Positions 36,106 through 45,696 of a stretch of DNA of 64,000 bases are shown here, one piece after another. The position numbers were made by a program, and so were the translations under genes. The DNA comes from Mantis religiosa (lineage: Eukaryota; Arthropoda; Insecta; Mantodea; Mantidae). The stretch is taken from NCBI GenBank assembly GCA_030765055.1, contig CM060953.1, positions 15,922,244 to 15,986,243 on the forward strand, given 5' to 3'. Every line of letters begins with the position of its first letter. Positions within the stretch are counted from its first letter, which is position 1. The notes beneath the pieces are model-generated. The model had not been told where the DNA came from. It did no database searches and saw only the letters and a program-made list of their open reading frames with translations.

Positions 36106-36158
36106 GTAAGTGCTATTTAGTGTCATTAATCGACTCCCAATTAATTTAATTTAACGTA

Positions 36159-37183
36159 AAGTCTGTTTAGTTAACTCATGTGCAGTCGGCCGCTGCCTTT
36201 GACGAACCCTTATTATCGTTTTACAACACCGGCCCTCCTCCTCGCAGACCTTTCTGCAAAGTTGCCACCTTTATCAATACGTCATGTGTATCGTACGAGG
36301 TTTTGTCTAAATAAATTATCTTATGTCCATTACTGCAAAACTTTCTTAGTTTTGACGATATATATCCCCAAGCTACAATTCTACTGGATTCCATAATAAC
36401 CCTTATCTTATTTACGATATTTGAAACCCAGCTCCTTTAGGAGACCGCGTAAAGTGCAGTGCCCATAAGGAAAATCACAAATTTCTTGCAAATGTACAAC
36501 CAATTCGTCTAAGGTGGGCGCTCTCCCTTTTACATAGAATCTATAAATTTCTCGGTGAATTAAATCGCATGTGAAATTATCTACTTTAGAGAAACGTTTC
36601 CTTTTGTTTTCACACTTGATCGGCGTCTTTGGTATTCCTTTCGTCACAATATTTTATACTGTATTTCTATGAATTCCCATAATTTATCAGGTTCATTGCA
36701 TGACCCCTTACCAAGATTATTTTTCAGCACATATTTATATGTGTTCAAAACAAGCGCTTGAATTTGCTTAGAAACATTTCCCGTTGAAACTTTGTGTTGT
36801 GAGGCTTTTCCAGTAATATAACTCGGCCCAGTTATTCACACTATTGTCCTCACTGATTATTTTCACTTGAAAGTTATCTACTACTTCATTTACGTTTACC
36901 ACTGCATTTCCCTCCCACGGTCTCCACATCGTGACACACAACGAATTGCTGCACGTAATGAAACAGATCAACTGGAATTTCGAACTTTGGCAACTGAGAC
37001 TCCACGTGGAATAGACATACGACTGTCACTTCGAGAAAATCAGGGTTGCTATTGGTCCTCAATGACAGTGCTCCATTTCTGAAGTGAGGAGATAGATTTA
37101 TGACGGTCATTAGTGGGCGGGAAGGTCGGGTCCCTTGAGGACCCTTTGAGTGGGAACTGCACACACGTTAACTAAACAGACTT
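36159..37183 (-). mobile_element. Tc1-like TIR element
   Basis: Ends are inverted repeats: plus AAGTCTGTTTAGTTAACTC at 36159 and, at the right, the complement of AAGTCTGTTTAGTTAACGT ending 37183. About 28 of 30 bases match. TA flanks both sides (36157-36158 and 37184-37185), as for Tc1/mariner/IS630 transposons. Only the middle of a transposase survives inside, so the copy is non-autonomous. It lies inside a mariner terminal piece and its left edge is itself split off by the Penelope-like insertion. Confidence 0.8.
36408..36647 (-). pseudogene. IS630/Tc1-like transposase, HTH fragment
   Basis: 79 codons: NKRKRFSKVDNFTCDLIHRE, IYRFYVKGRAPTLDELVVHL, TLRGLLKELGFKYRK. This is the second helix-turn-helix block that precedes the DDE domain in the insect transposase family also represented at 11195-19195 and 37190-40470 (pattern: D.F....IRR.I..FY.....PT...L...L......G...L...L..LGF..KK). 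The frame opens at GTG and has no DDE domain after it. It stops with YRK and a TAA. Confidence 0.7.
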
Positions 37184-37185
37184 TA

Positions 37186-37229
37186 CCTTCACTCACTCTC
37201 ATAATTTTGCTGGTCCTTCTCAGTCTCTG
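37186..37229 (+). mobile_element. mariner terminal piece, right part of split copy
   Basis: CCTTCACTCACTCTCATAAT then TTTGCTGGTCCTTCTC aligns with 42475-42515 (CCTTTACTCATCTTCATAAT, TTTGATGGACTTTCTC). It continues the piece at 34566-34606. After about 37229 the sequence changes to the DDE transposon copy 2. Confidence 0.7.
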
Positions 37230-37450
37230 TTTCATATAACCTTGCCCCACTGGCATGTATCACTCCGCGCGCAACTACCTTCCCCCTCATCCTAATTGGC
37301 TAACGCTTTCGCGCCATAGGCCATAGGCAGTGCCTTCCCGTCACATTTCAACCTGTTGTAAACGTCATAATAATTGCCAGGAAGATAAATAAAATCATAC
37401 AAATAAACACATTGTGACTTTGTGTGTTCGTGAAATTAAAAGTTCAATTG

Positions 37451-38849
37451 AAGACATACCCGGAAAAACGGGCTAACCCTCAAAATAAAAAAAAAAAAAG
37501 AATTGCGATAAGTGCTGCCCTCTGTTGCTGCAACAGAGAGCTACCTTTTCTTGTGTTGGTCTATCCTCCAGCGATCATATTACGCTAAATAGAGAGAGGT
37601 GGTTTCGTGATATCCTTTTCATATAATGTCAAAAACGGGTTAACCTGTTCAGCTCTGTGCCTGTCATCTAGTGGCACTCATGGTAACTAACATAAAAGGA
37701 TAACCAACAGTGCTACAAACTTTTTAAATGATTATATCTTTTCGGTTTAACTATCATTATATTTTATGAAACCAACATAGTTTTAGTCATAAGAACAAAG
37801 CGATACATGGAAAATAGACAAGTATTTAGTCCACTTCATAAGTAATAACTACCACAAACCGTAGGGCTTCAACAGTAAACTCTACTGTGAATGTAAACAA
37901 ACAATGGCAGAACTAGTACCCGGTCATACATTTTTGCCTTGTGATCATGACTTCGGCCCTATAAAGAAAAACAAGAGGCAAGCAGCTTACATTTATGTTC
38001 CAGATCAGTGGATGGAGCTAGTGAGAAAAACCATTGTAAAGAATCCTTTTCATGTTTTCAAAATGACAACTAACATGTTCATCTCTGCAAAGCTTCCTCT
38101 CGACAAAGTAGAGAAAAGAAGAGCTTCAGAATCTGCGCAAAAGGTACTCTTGAGCAAGGTGACATGCATGAAAGTATTTAAAGACCACCCCTTTAAGTTA
38201 TATTTTAAATTCACTTACGGTGGGGTTGAGGATTACGACACTTTGGACATTCGAATGAAAATATCTGGCAAACCATCCCTTACTTATGTAACATTTCCTC
38301 CAAAATACAATGGTCGAAGACCTATAAATCCTGAAAAATTAAAGGACTTACAGGATCTGATGTATTGTATCCCACCAATTTGTCATGAGTACTATAAAGC
38401 TCTTAAATCTACGACCACAACTTCTGAGAATATTACTGATGAAGCATTTTTATCAGCCTGACTACAGCTAAAAAGCTTGTACCTAGTTTCCAAAATGATA
38501 TTCTTATTGAAAAGTGGAATAATCCAAAGTGTACCATGTATAAATATGCCAATAGACACAACTATTAGTTTCACCTAAAATTGTAAAATGTATATAGAAT
38601 AAAACTTAAGTAAAAGCTGACAAAGGTTTTCAATTTATTTTCATTATTTTCTTTTTATTGTTATCAGATCAGTCATGTTTTGGGTTATATTAAGGATAAC
38701 CCTGATAATATATACTGTATTCATGAGACTCATATTCTCAGAAATGAAATAAAATAATGTTAACAATTTCTTTCAGCCTCATTCACAAAACACCTGTTTT
38801 CTCCATTTTTAAAAAACTGTGGATTAACCCATTTTTCCGGGCATGTCTT
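37451..38849 (+). mobile_element. 1.4-kb TIR DNA transposon with DUF7869-like ORF
   Basis: Inverted ends: AAGACATACCCGGAAAAACG at the left and, read as complement, AAGACATGCCCGGAAAAATG at the right, with similarity for about 30 bp. The flank CAATTG occurs on both sides (37445-37450 and 38850-38855) but once in the intact LTR, so the target duplication is CAATTG, or AATT if the element starts with G. Each end can fold (CCCGGAAAAACGGG). The inside holds one intact ORF, a good start context, and AATAAA at about 38599. Confidence 0.85.
37904..38461 (+). CDS. DUF7869-like transposon protein, C-terminal part, intact 185-codon ORF
   Basis: ATG in a good context (AACAATGG) opens 185 codons without a break. 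The key block is GHTFLPCDHDFGPIKKNKRQ, then AYIYVPDQWMELVRKTIV, FHVFKMTTNMF and a basic stretch YNGRRPINPEKLKDLQDLM. This resembles the C-terminal part of DUF7869-type proteins common in insect and hydra genomes, with their H..LPCD.DFG motif followed by YVP..W. I recall that family as transposon-derived with a probable RNase H-like fold. The N-terminal half is absent, so MAEL may be a first-exon remnant fused by internal deletion. No signal peptide or membrane segment is seen. It is the only frame in this window that looks both intact and protein-like. Function is unknown. Confidence 0.6.
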   Translation: MAELVPGHTFLPCDHDFGPIKKNKRQAAYIYVPDQWMELVRKTIVKNPFHVFKMTTNMFISAKLPLDKVEKRRASESAQKVLLSKVTCMKVFKDHPFKLYFKFTYGGVEDYDTLDIRMKISGKPSLTYVTFPPKYNGRRPINPEKLKDLQDLMYCIPPICHEYYKALKSTTTTSENITDEAFLSA

Positions 38850-40589
38850 CAATTGCACAAACTCAAAATGTTGTTTATTTACACCGAATTACAGTTGGAA
38901 CACTTGCCGATTACATAAAATTACGTAGCGCACACAATTACAATCTGTCAAAGGTCCACTCCACACTCGCAATTACGTACAACTCCTCCCATACACGTAC
39001 GCAATCTTCCAGTCCGTTCGCTAGCACTGCGCTCTTCACGGCTGCTCACCAAGAACTGCCTGAGTCGTCTAACGCGCCGCTTATATAGATAGATCGCTGC
39101 ATCTCGAAGCTTCGCGGCTCTGTTCACCATCCCGATTGATCCAGACGTCAAGGAAAGGGGAAAGAGACGGTACAATGCCTCCTGATACTTTTCTAACCAT
39201 CCCCTCAGTTAGTGACACGAGATAAATAGGTAGGCGTGGCCTGAATGCCTCCTGTCCCCCACTCAACTGTCAGTTGATCATGCCTTCCGATAATTGGGGG
39301 ACAATATAAAGGCATGCAAAAATACAAGTTTATAATGAAACTGAGAAGTTGAAAGTGAATGAATGAGCAACGAAACTGAAACAACTTTATAATGAAAGGC
39401 CTTCAGCCTTTTCTACTGGGATTTTTTAAACCAGCACAAATACCTTGCAAAAATGTTTGTCTTTCAGTCTTAAAAGTCGTGTCATGCCATACTTTACTTT
39501 TCGTGTGTCCTTCATTCACCCAAGTCTCGTCAAGGTAGTATATTTTGCGACTTGTATCTCGGTACAGTCTGATTGTCCTTAAATAACTTCTTCGCCACAC
39601 AGCAACATTACCTCTGTCTCTCAGCAAATTTTTCTTTCCCAATTTTTCATTCACAAACCTAGCTTATAAGCAATCTACACAGACTATATCTGCTGAAATT
39701 TGTAAATCTCCATCCTCATTTACAGCAGACAAAATTTTATTTGTGTTACGGAGTTCTTTTCTAAAGAAATAACTATGCACATGACGACACACAGCACGAA
39801 ATCATGGCAATCTCCGAGCACGCGCTTTTGTTTATTCCTGCTTTTGCCTGGAGTGGTAAGTTTTCAGTTGTCTCAATTTCATGTCGCGATGTTCCTACGC
39901 ACCTAACACACCTGTAAGTTCAGAGCACATCTGTTAGACTTATCTCACTGACAAAGACAGAGTCTTCTCTGTGAGTGCATTAAACACATGCACCACAATT
40001 CTTTTTTCGCCGCTTTGTAAAGATTTTCCCTTGAGATGCTTCAGCGAAAAACTGGTGTTAGACTCTGCTATTATATATAAGCACACGCGCAATAAACGAC
40101 CAATATAATAATTTAGCTCTCGCACTCGGCACAACACACCTTCGAATGACGATATATGACTAACCCAGTTCAAAACAAGGTCAGTAATAAAACTCATATA
40201 AACAAATACGTCACCACTACCGGCAAATCACGTGCTATCGCGTCATCTAAAAGGTGGGGTTGAAAGCAAGAGAACCTCCTCGTTACTTCGTTTAAGAATT
40301 AAAATACATTTCAGATAAATCAACTCTGTTGCGTAATATATTTAATTAAAACAGTTACGAAAATATAAATTTCACAATTCTCTTCCAACATATAAAGACA
40401 TATCACCATGTTAAATAACGAACTAATTTTTACCGCACAACAGTCTATATACAACAGCAGCCAATGAACATACGAAAGGGAACCCACGATCCAACATCAC
40501 AATAAACGCCCACCTCTGTAGGTGGTAGTACATTTGCCTCAAGTCCTAAATTTGGATTTCGGAGTTGCCTTAATAAGGTTTTCCCCAGT

Positions 40590-41620
40590 GAATATCTGTT
40601 AAATCCAAGCTCTATGTACTTTATACTCATTTAAACATCATTTCATTCATCGTCCGATATGACTTAACGCTGGAGGTTTTCTCTTATCCTGAAAGATGAA
40701 TGTCTGGTAACTCTAAGCTCTATGTACCCTGGACTCATTTGAAAATCATTTCATTCATCGTCCAATACGACTTAACGTTGGAGGATTTCCTTATCCTGAA
40801 AGATCAATGTCTGGTAACTCTAAGCTCTATGTACCCTGGACTCATTTGAAAATCATTTCATTCATCGTCCGATATGACTTAACGTTGGAGGATTTCCTTA
40901 TCCTGAAAGATCAACGTCTGGTACCTCTAAGCTCTATGTAACCTGGACTCATTTGAAAATCATTTCATTCATCGTCCGATATGACTTAACGCTGGAGGTT
41001 TTCTCTTATCCTGAAAGACGAATGTCTGGTAACTCTAAGCTCTATGTACCCTGTACTCATTTGAAAATCATTTCATTCATCGTCCGATATAACTTAACGC
41101 TGGAGGTTTTCTCTTATCCTGAAAGACGAATGTCTGGTAACTCTAAGCTCTATGTACCCTGTACTCATTTGAAAATCATTTCATTCATCGTCCAATACGA
41201 CTTAACGTTGGAGGATTTCCTTATCCTGAAAGATCAATGTCTGGTAACTCTAAGCTCTATGTACCCTGTACTTATTTGAACATCATTTCATTCATCGTCC
41301 GATATGACTTAACGTTGGAGGTTTTCTCTTATCCTGAAAGATGAATGTCTGTTAAGTCTAAGCTCTATGTACCCTGGACTGATTTGAAAATCATTTCATT
41401 AATCGTCCAATACGACTTAACGTTGGATGTTTTCTCTTATTCTGAAAGATGAATGTCTGTTAACTCTAAGCTCTATGTACCCTGTACTCATTTGAAAATC
41501 ATTTCATCCATCGCCCGATACGACTTAACGTTGGAGGATTTTCTTATCCTGAAAGATCAATGTCTGGTAACTCTAAACTCTATGCACCCTTTATTTATTT
41601 AAACATCATTTCATTTATCA
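40590..41620 (+). repeat. 108-bp satellite, array 4 (about 9.5 copies)
   Basis: Forward orientation, with variants GATCAATGTCTGG and CTGGACTCATTTGAAAATC shared among neighbouring units. It corresponds to array 2 within the inverted duplication, though the copy numbers differ (7.5 and 9.5), so the arrays have changed since the duplication. Confidence 0.93.
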
Positions 41621-42430
41621 GTTCAGTCTGTTAAATACAGCTGTACATAAAGCGATATGTCCTACAAGTATGTTTCTATATTCATTTACCATAAACTTAG
41701 AGCAGATACACAAAGAAGCGTTTGCAGAAGCCCTGTGAGTGGTATCAAGAAAGTTGCATGACCTACCATAAGTAATATTACATTCATTTTCCACAAAGAG
41801 AAAAATTTTAAATTGTTAACTGGATCTTGCTGTCAACAGATGGCACGACCAGGCGTATCTTATGACAGCCAAGAATTTTGCAATTATTTAGAAACATTCA
41901 TAATAAATTGTAATCATGTTTATGAGCTCTAACTTAGATTTAACTGTTTTATATTCTCTTCAGAACGGCGACGGCGTTACTGTATATAAGAGATATATCG
42001 AACGAATATATGTTTCTTGGTTTTTCACAGATGTCGTGCAATTTAAATATATATGCACATTACAGGAAATTTCGATTATGGGTTATAATTTGATAGAGCT
42101 GCTATTTCTTATATATCATTTAATAATCATAAGTCATATAATCAATTGTACTCACAAAATCTCACTGGAAACACTAATTATAAGAGTGGCATTTGTGAAA
42201 CTGTACGATGTCTTCCTCGTTTCCGACAGAACAGTAGCGTTCATTTGGTTGACCACTAAACTTATATTAGCATTCATTTGTTAAATTTTATTTTAACATT
42301 CACCTTCTATACGTAGCAAGTACTCCAGCTGTTTTACAAATTGCCTACCACATTACGGTGTAATATTTTAGAGCCTATGAGCCTATTTTGTGTGAAGCGA
42401 TCAATATGACAACTGGAGTTGGCTAAGAAA
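41621..42430. repeat. spacer of the large inverted duplication, arm 2
   Basis: Inverted match to 28441-29250, including TCTGTTGACAGCAAGATCC-type sequence (here TGCTGTCAACAGATGGC, plus strand) and the frame MFMSSNLDLTVLYSLQNGD at 41916. The 122-codon frame here is a longer version of the one in arm 1. I treat it as conserved by duplication and not as a gene, since the two predicted peptides diverge freely after about 60 residues. Confidence 0.85.
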
Positions 42431-43316
42431 CGAGAGCTGTTCAATGAAGAATGATCATAACTTTTTTGGCAACGTACCTTTACTCATCTTCATAATTTTG
42501 ATGGACTTTCTCAAAATAATCTCTCCTGAATGCGTTGCACTTTTTCCAGCATTTCTGCCAGTCTTCAAAGACTTGCAGGAAAACATTTTTTGAGACATCC
42601 TTCAAAATTGCCTCCGCAGCCTTCACCACCGCTTCTGATGATGGATAATGCCTCCCACGAAGGCGTTTCTTCAAGTTAGGGAATAGAAAAAGTCACGTGG
42701 GGCTAAATCCGGACGTTTGAGAGGGTGAGGGATGCAATTCATGTTGATTTTTGCAAGATATTCAACAGCAACATTGGCAATATGCGGCCGCGCATCATCA
42801 TGGTACAGTATCCAGCTTCCTTCACGGAAATGTGGCACCCAATGAAATGTTCAGTATTTCAGAAAGTGGTCTTAAGGTAATTCGTCAATCCTCTATCAGA
42901 ATGGCTGCAGCAGTGTTGATGTTTTCTTCCGTAAGAGAAGTAACTGGAGCAGCGGGTCTACCTTCCTTTGAAATTGATTGTCTCCCCTCTTTAAACATTT
43001 TAACCACCTTCGAGCTGTGCTGTAGGGAAGAACAGACTCTCCATAGGCCTCCTGTAACATTGCATAGGCTTCAACTGAAGATTTGTGTAGACAAAGGCAG
43101 AATTTCAAACCCGCATATTGTTCCTCGCGTGTTTCTCCATTGCAGCGGTTGTCGATACTGAACATGTCTGAAGTTGCCTCTTTCTCACAGGCGGGAACCA
43201 GGAGTACCAACAATGAAACTACTACAGCGTGTTTCTTTTATATTAAGCTAACAGAATATAACAAGACTGAATTTTAGTGCGAAAAATTATGATGCTTCTT
43301 TATTGAACAGCTCTCG
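42431..43316 (-). pseudogene. mariner family 3, copy 2, internally deleted
   Basis: Both terminal repeats are present: CGAGAGCTGTTCAATGAAGA at 42431 and, on the complement, CGAGAGCTGTTCAATAAAGA ending at 43316. A TA follows the right end; the left flank reads AA. The HTH part (TREEQYAGLKFCLCLHKSS, LQEAYGESVLPYSTARRWLK) lies at 43213-42896 and the C-terminus (LKKRLRGRHYPSSEAVVKAA, FRRDYFEKVHQNYEDE) at 42674-42480. The middle, with the first catalytic Asp, is deleted at the same point as in copy 1. Confidence 0.88.
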
Positions 43317-45327
43317 TAAATGCTATAGTCTAGCTTGAAAGTTACGTGATTGTTAGTGTTATATATGAATTCTAATTCTTTATTCTTGTTTCCTGACTAT
43401 GGAACATGTTACCATTTACCAACATTTGAAATGCTCCTTGGCTCGTAGTTTTAGTGTTAGACTAATGAAACTTGCTACACACTTTACAGAGACAGGGCAA
43501 ACAGAAATTGCCCTGGATTGTATTGCTAGATGCATTTAAGCATACTTTCTATAGCACTTCAAACGACTCAAACTTGCGGGAAAAAGCCATATTCACAGCT
43601 TTAAACATTTCTGGAGTCTGAAGTTATTGATACACAGAGAAACATAGGGCAAATTATAAAAACTGGGCGTATTGTCAACCTGTTGTTAAAATATTAAACC
43701 AAAATTTAAGTTATTTTGTCGAAAGGAACCTTTTAGGTGAGGTAACCTAAAATAAATAAATTTGGCCATATTTTCCAAACTCTCACAGTGAAATTAACAA
43801 ACTTTTTGCTGTACCATAGTTCCACTAAGTTCCATGTGTTGTATAAATCATAAAAAGCTAGCGTCATTAGTTTCTGTAAACCTTGAGGTTGTTTTCCAGT
43901 AATCCAGTATACTAGAAAGAGAAGGTGACAGGAGATATGTAGTGATTTCCTCTTGGAAACTGTTAACTGACAGTTGACACACGATTATTTTCTTGTATAA
44001 TGTTACTGTACAGCTACCACATTACTGACAATTTCTTCGACTTTGTAATGTTCTACTTGCGGCAGTAACATTTTCTGATTTTAAAATAAAGTATAACCTA
44101 CAGAACCGCCACTGAAGTATCGAAAATACAGTAATATGAGAGCTGTTCAACAAACAATAGTCATATTTTTACGGTCATAGTTTTTGCATAAACATTCAAT
44201 CTTATTAAAGCCAGAGGTAGCACGAGTGCTAGGGGTCTGCAGCGCCCGCGAATGATATCTTGGAAGTAATAATTAGATTCAAAAGCTACTGGCTGTCCTT
44301 GATAGCGCTTTATTCTCTCACGGATGGCTGACACATTCGCCGTTGTGAAAATTGTTGGTTAGGGACGTTAATAATTTATCAGGATCATTGCAACACTGCC
44401 GGTGTAACGGAATTTCATCCTGCAAGAGTTCCATTACAAACCAGTAAATTTATGGACGTAGGACTGTCTTTTTTCAGCACCGTTAAAAGCTATCGGTCAT
44501 GGACGGGAATAAATTGACCTTATATGTACCTAATCAAAAATTAACAATACGATTCGTGATAACCTAATAAAATTAGTGAATCTAACTCCACCGGAAACAA
44601 AATTACTTGGCCATTCTATAAATTTTGCTGACACAGCTAATTATGGGAGCAGCCTTTGGAATGCCGACGTGTAGTTCGGTAATCCAGTTTGAATCATTGA
44701 ATGCCATTCAGAAGAAGCGGTTTACGATCCTCGACTCCAAATCCACTGATACAAAAGAACAAAACCTCTCGTTTTCGCCGAAGGAAACGGTGGGCCTGTA
44801 CAGAATACGTGGTAAAGAAGAAGGGCGGAACCACCCAATCAGCATGTTTCTCTCCAGAGAAAATGCAATCTCAGCCGTTGTCGGGATCAGCTTTTGGTTG
44901 AAGACTCTCTCGTGAAGTAGCATGAGTTATTGCTCACTTGTGTATCTTGGATATAGAGATAAATTGTTACTGTTTGAATAAGCAACAAGAGAGCCAACCT
45001 ACAGGACGAATAAATGTTATGTAAGTACTGTACTTACTTGAGTTATTCTCTAACCTGAGGTAACCTATTCTATTACTTGAAGTTAATCAAGATAACTGGT
45101 CTTATTATGTAATTTCTTATAGCCACAATGTGAATATAGGAATATAGTTGGCTTATGCCCAATTTCAGCAAGACATGTTAAAATCGAGTTTAACAAATGT
45201 TACATAACAATTGTCACAGCGCTAACAAAGGTGTTAAATTTCTCGCATTTCACCATCCTGTTTTCTGAAAATGTTAAAAAACACGTGTCAAGGCCAAGAG
45301 ACGTAAATATTACAGGTATAGAAGGCT
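43317..45327. other. unassigned; orphan mariner end at about 44145
   Basis: AGAGCTGTTCAACAAACAAT followed by TTTTTACGGTCATAG at 44143-44190 is a lone terminal repeat of mariner family 3. The overlapping frames at 44625-44923 on both strands show no known domain. Nothing else was recognised. Confidence 0.4.
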
Positions 45328-45696
45328 ATGGATGAGTCATATCATTTCCTAAACTTACTGCGATGCTCATTGTTTTCATGTTCGTCTCACACAACTGAAA
45401 AAGTGATGGTGAACACAAGCGTAAACAAAAGCCGTGAGACCAATTTCTCATTTATGGAGAAAGAATTGTTATTTCAATTGGTAACGAAGTATAAGGATAT
45501 CGAGGAAAATAAGAGGACGGATGCAGTAAATGTAAAAGATAAAATGTCACGCGGGAAAAACTTGGAAACGAATTTAATTCAAATTCATGTGTCACTACTA
45601 CAAGCACCAAACAACTTCGTCAGTATGACGAGTGACTTAAACGTTTCAAGACGGGAGGTAGACAGTGTATTATCCACAAAATTCAGTGAATTATAA
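45328..45696 (+). pseudogene. Myb/SANT-like (MSANTD/Harbinger-type) protein fragment
   Basis: 122 codons from ATG 45328. Residues about 32-66 read RETNFSFMEKELLFQLVTKY, KDIEENKRTDAVNVKDKM. This matches the first helices of the Myb/SANT-like DNA-binding domain (Pfam Myb_DNA-bind_5 type, in MSANTD3/4 and Harbinger transposon partners: F...EK.LL..LV.KYK.IIENK.TDAV.VK.K). The tryptophan-bearing helix that should follow (K..AW..I..EFN) is replaced by unrelated residues, so the domain is incomplete. The last 25 codons (LNVSRREVDSVL...) lie in the first unit of the 182-bp array. I expect this to be a transposon relic. Confidence 0.6.

Larger units (their letters stand above)
34619..36152 (+). mobile_element. 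Penelope-like element, head-to-head inverted copy
   Basis: Bounded by a perfect 12-bp duplication AACGTAAAGTCT (34607-34618 and 36153-36164). It has two parts. 34619-35040 is an inverted, truncated 3' end of the element (minus strand, ending in the same C-terminal codons ETSSGKI). 35046-36152 is a plus-strand copy with part of the RT, the GIY-YIG endonuclease and the same 3' end. The outer ends therefore form an inverted repeat of about 415 bp. Such inverted truncated copies joined to a main copy are known for Penelope elements. A stop at 35891 (GGTAAACAATAACTG) and others show it is inactive. Confidence 0.85.
37413..39303 (-). mobile_element. solo LTR split by a TIR element
   Basis: On the minus strand it begins TGTCCCCCAATTATCGGAAG (39303) and ends CACAAAGTCACA (37413), matching the LTR at 9031-9517. 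Without the 1.4-kb insert it is about 486 bp. A TATA box (CTATATAAGCG on minus, about 39085) and an AATAAA signal (about 38878) are present. The 5' flank is ATAT and the 3' flank ATGT, close to a 4-bp duplication. It is inserted in DDE transposon copy 2; copy 1 (18980-19010) shows the site without it. Confidence 0.82.
37230..40470 (-). pseudogene. DDE transposon, copy 2 (split by an LTR)
   Basis: Minus-strand copy of the element at 11195-19195. An ATG at about 40074 gives MAESNTSFSLKHLKGKSLQS, then GEKRIVVHVFNALTEKTLSL. After frame breaks follow RHVHSYFFRKELRNTNKILS and, at 39654-39403, VAVWRRSYLRTIRLYR, KIYYLDETWVNEGHTKSKVW. LDETW carries the first catalytic Asp of the DDE triad. The downstream catalytic residues are not found before the copy is interrupted at 39303 by a solo LTR; the far end (37230-37412) is non-coding. 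Here the target region of the 80-bp insert is unbroken, so this copy serves as the empty-site reference. Confidence 0.75.

Noticed and set aside
37413..39303. Full LTR retrotransposon, with the inner 1.4 kb as its body
   Set aside because: The two LTR pieces are parts of one LTR split at CAATTG, not two LTRs, and the insert has its own inverted ends and no gag-pol.
41916..42284. 122-codon frame shared in part with 28748-28954, possible conserved gene
   Set aside because: Similarity is explained by the inverted duplication; the peptides diverge and end at different places, without sign of constraint.
44625..44923. Three overlapping frames around 44.6-44.9 kb
   Set aside because: They use different frames on both strands and none contains a recognisable motif.
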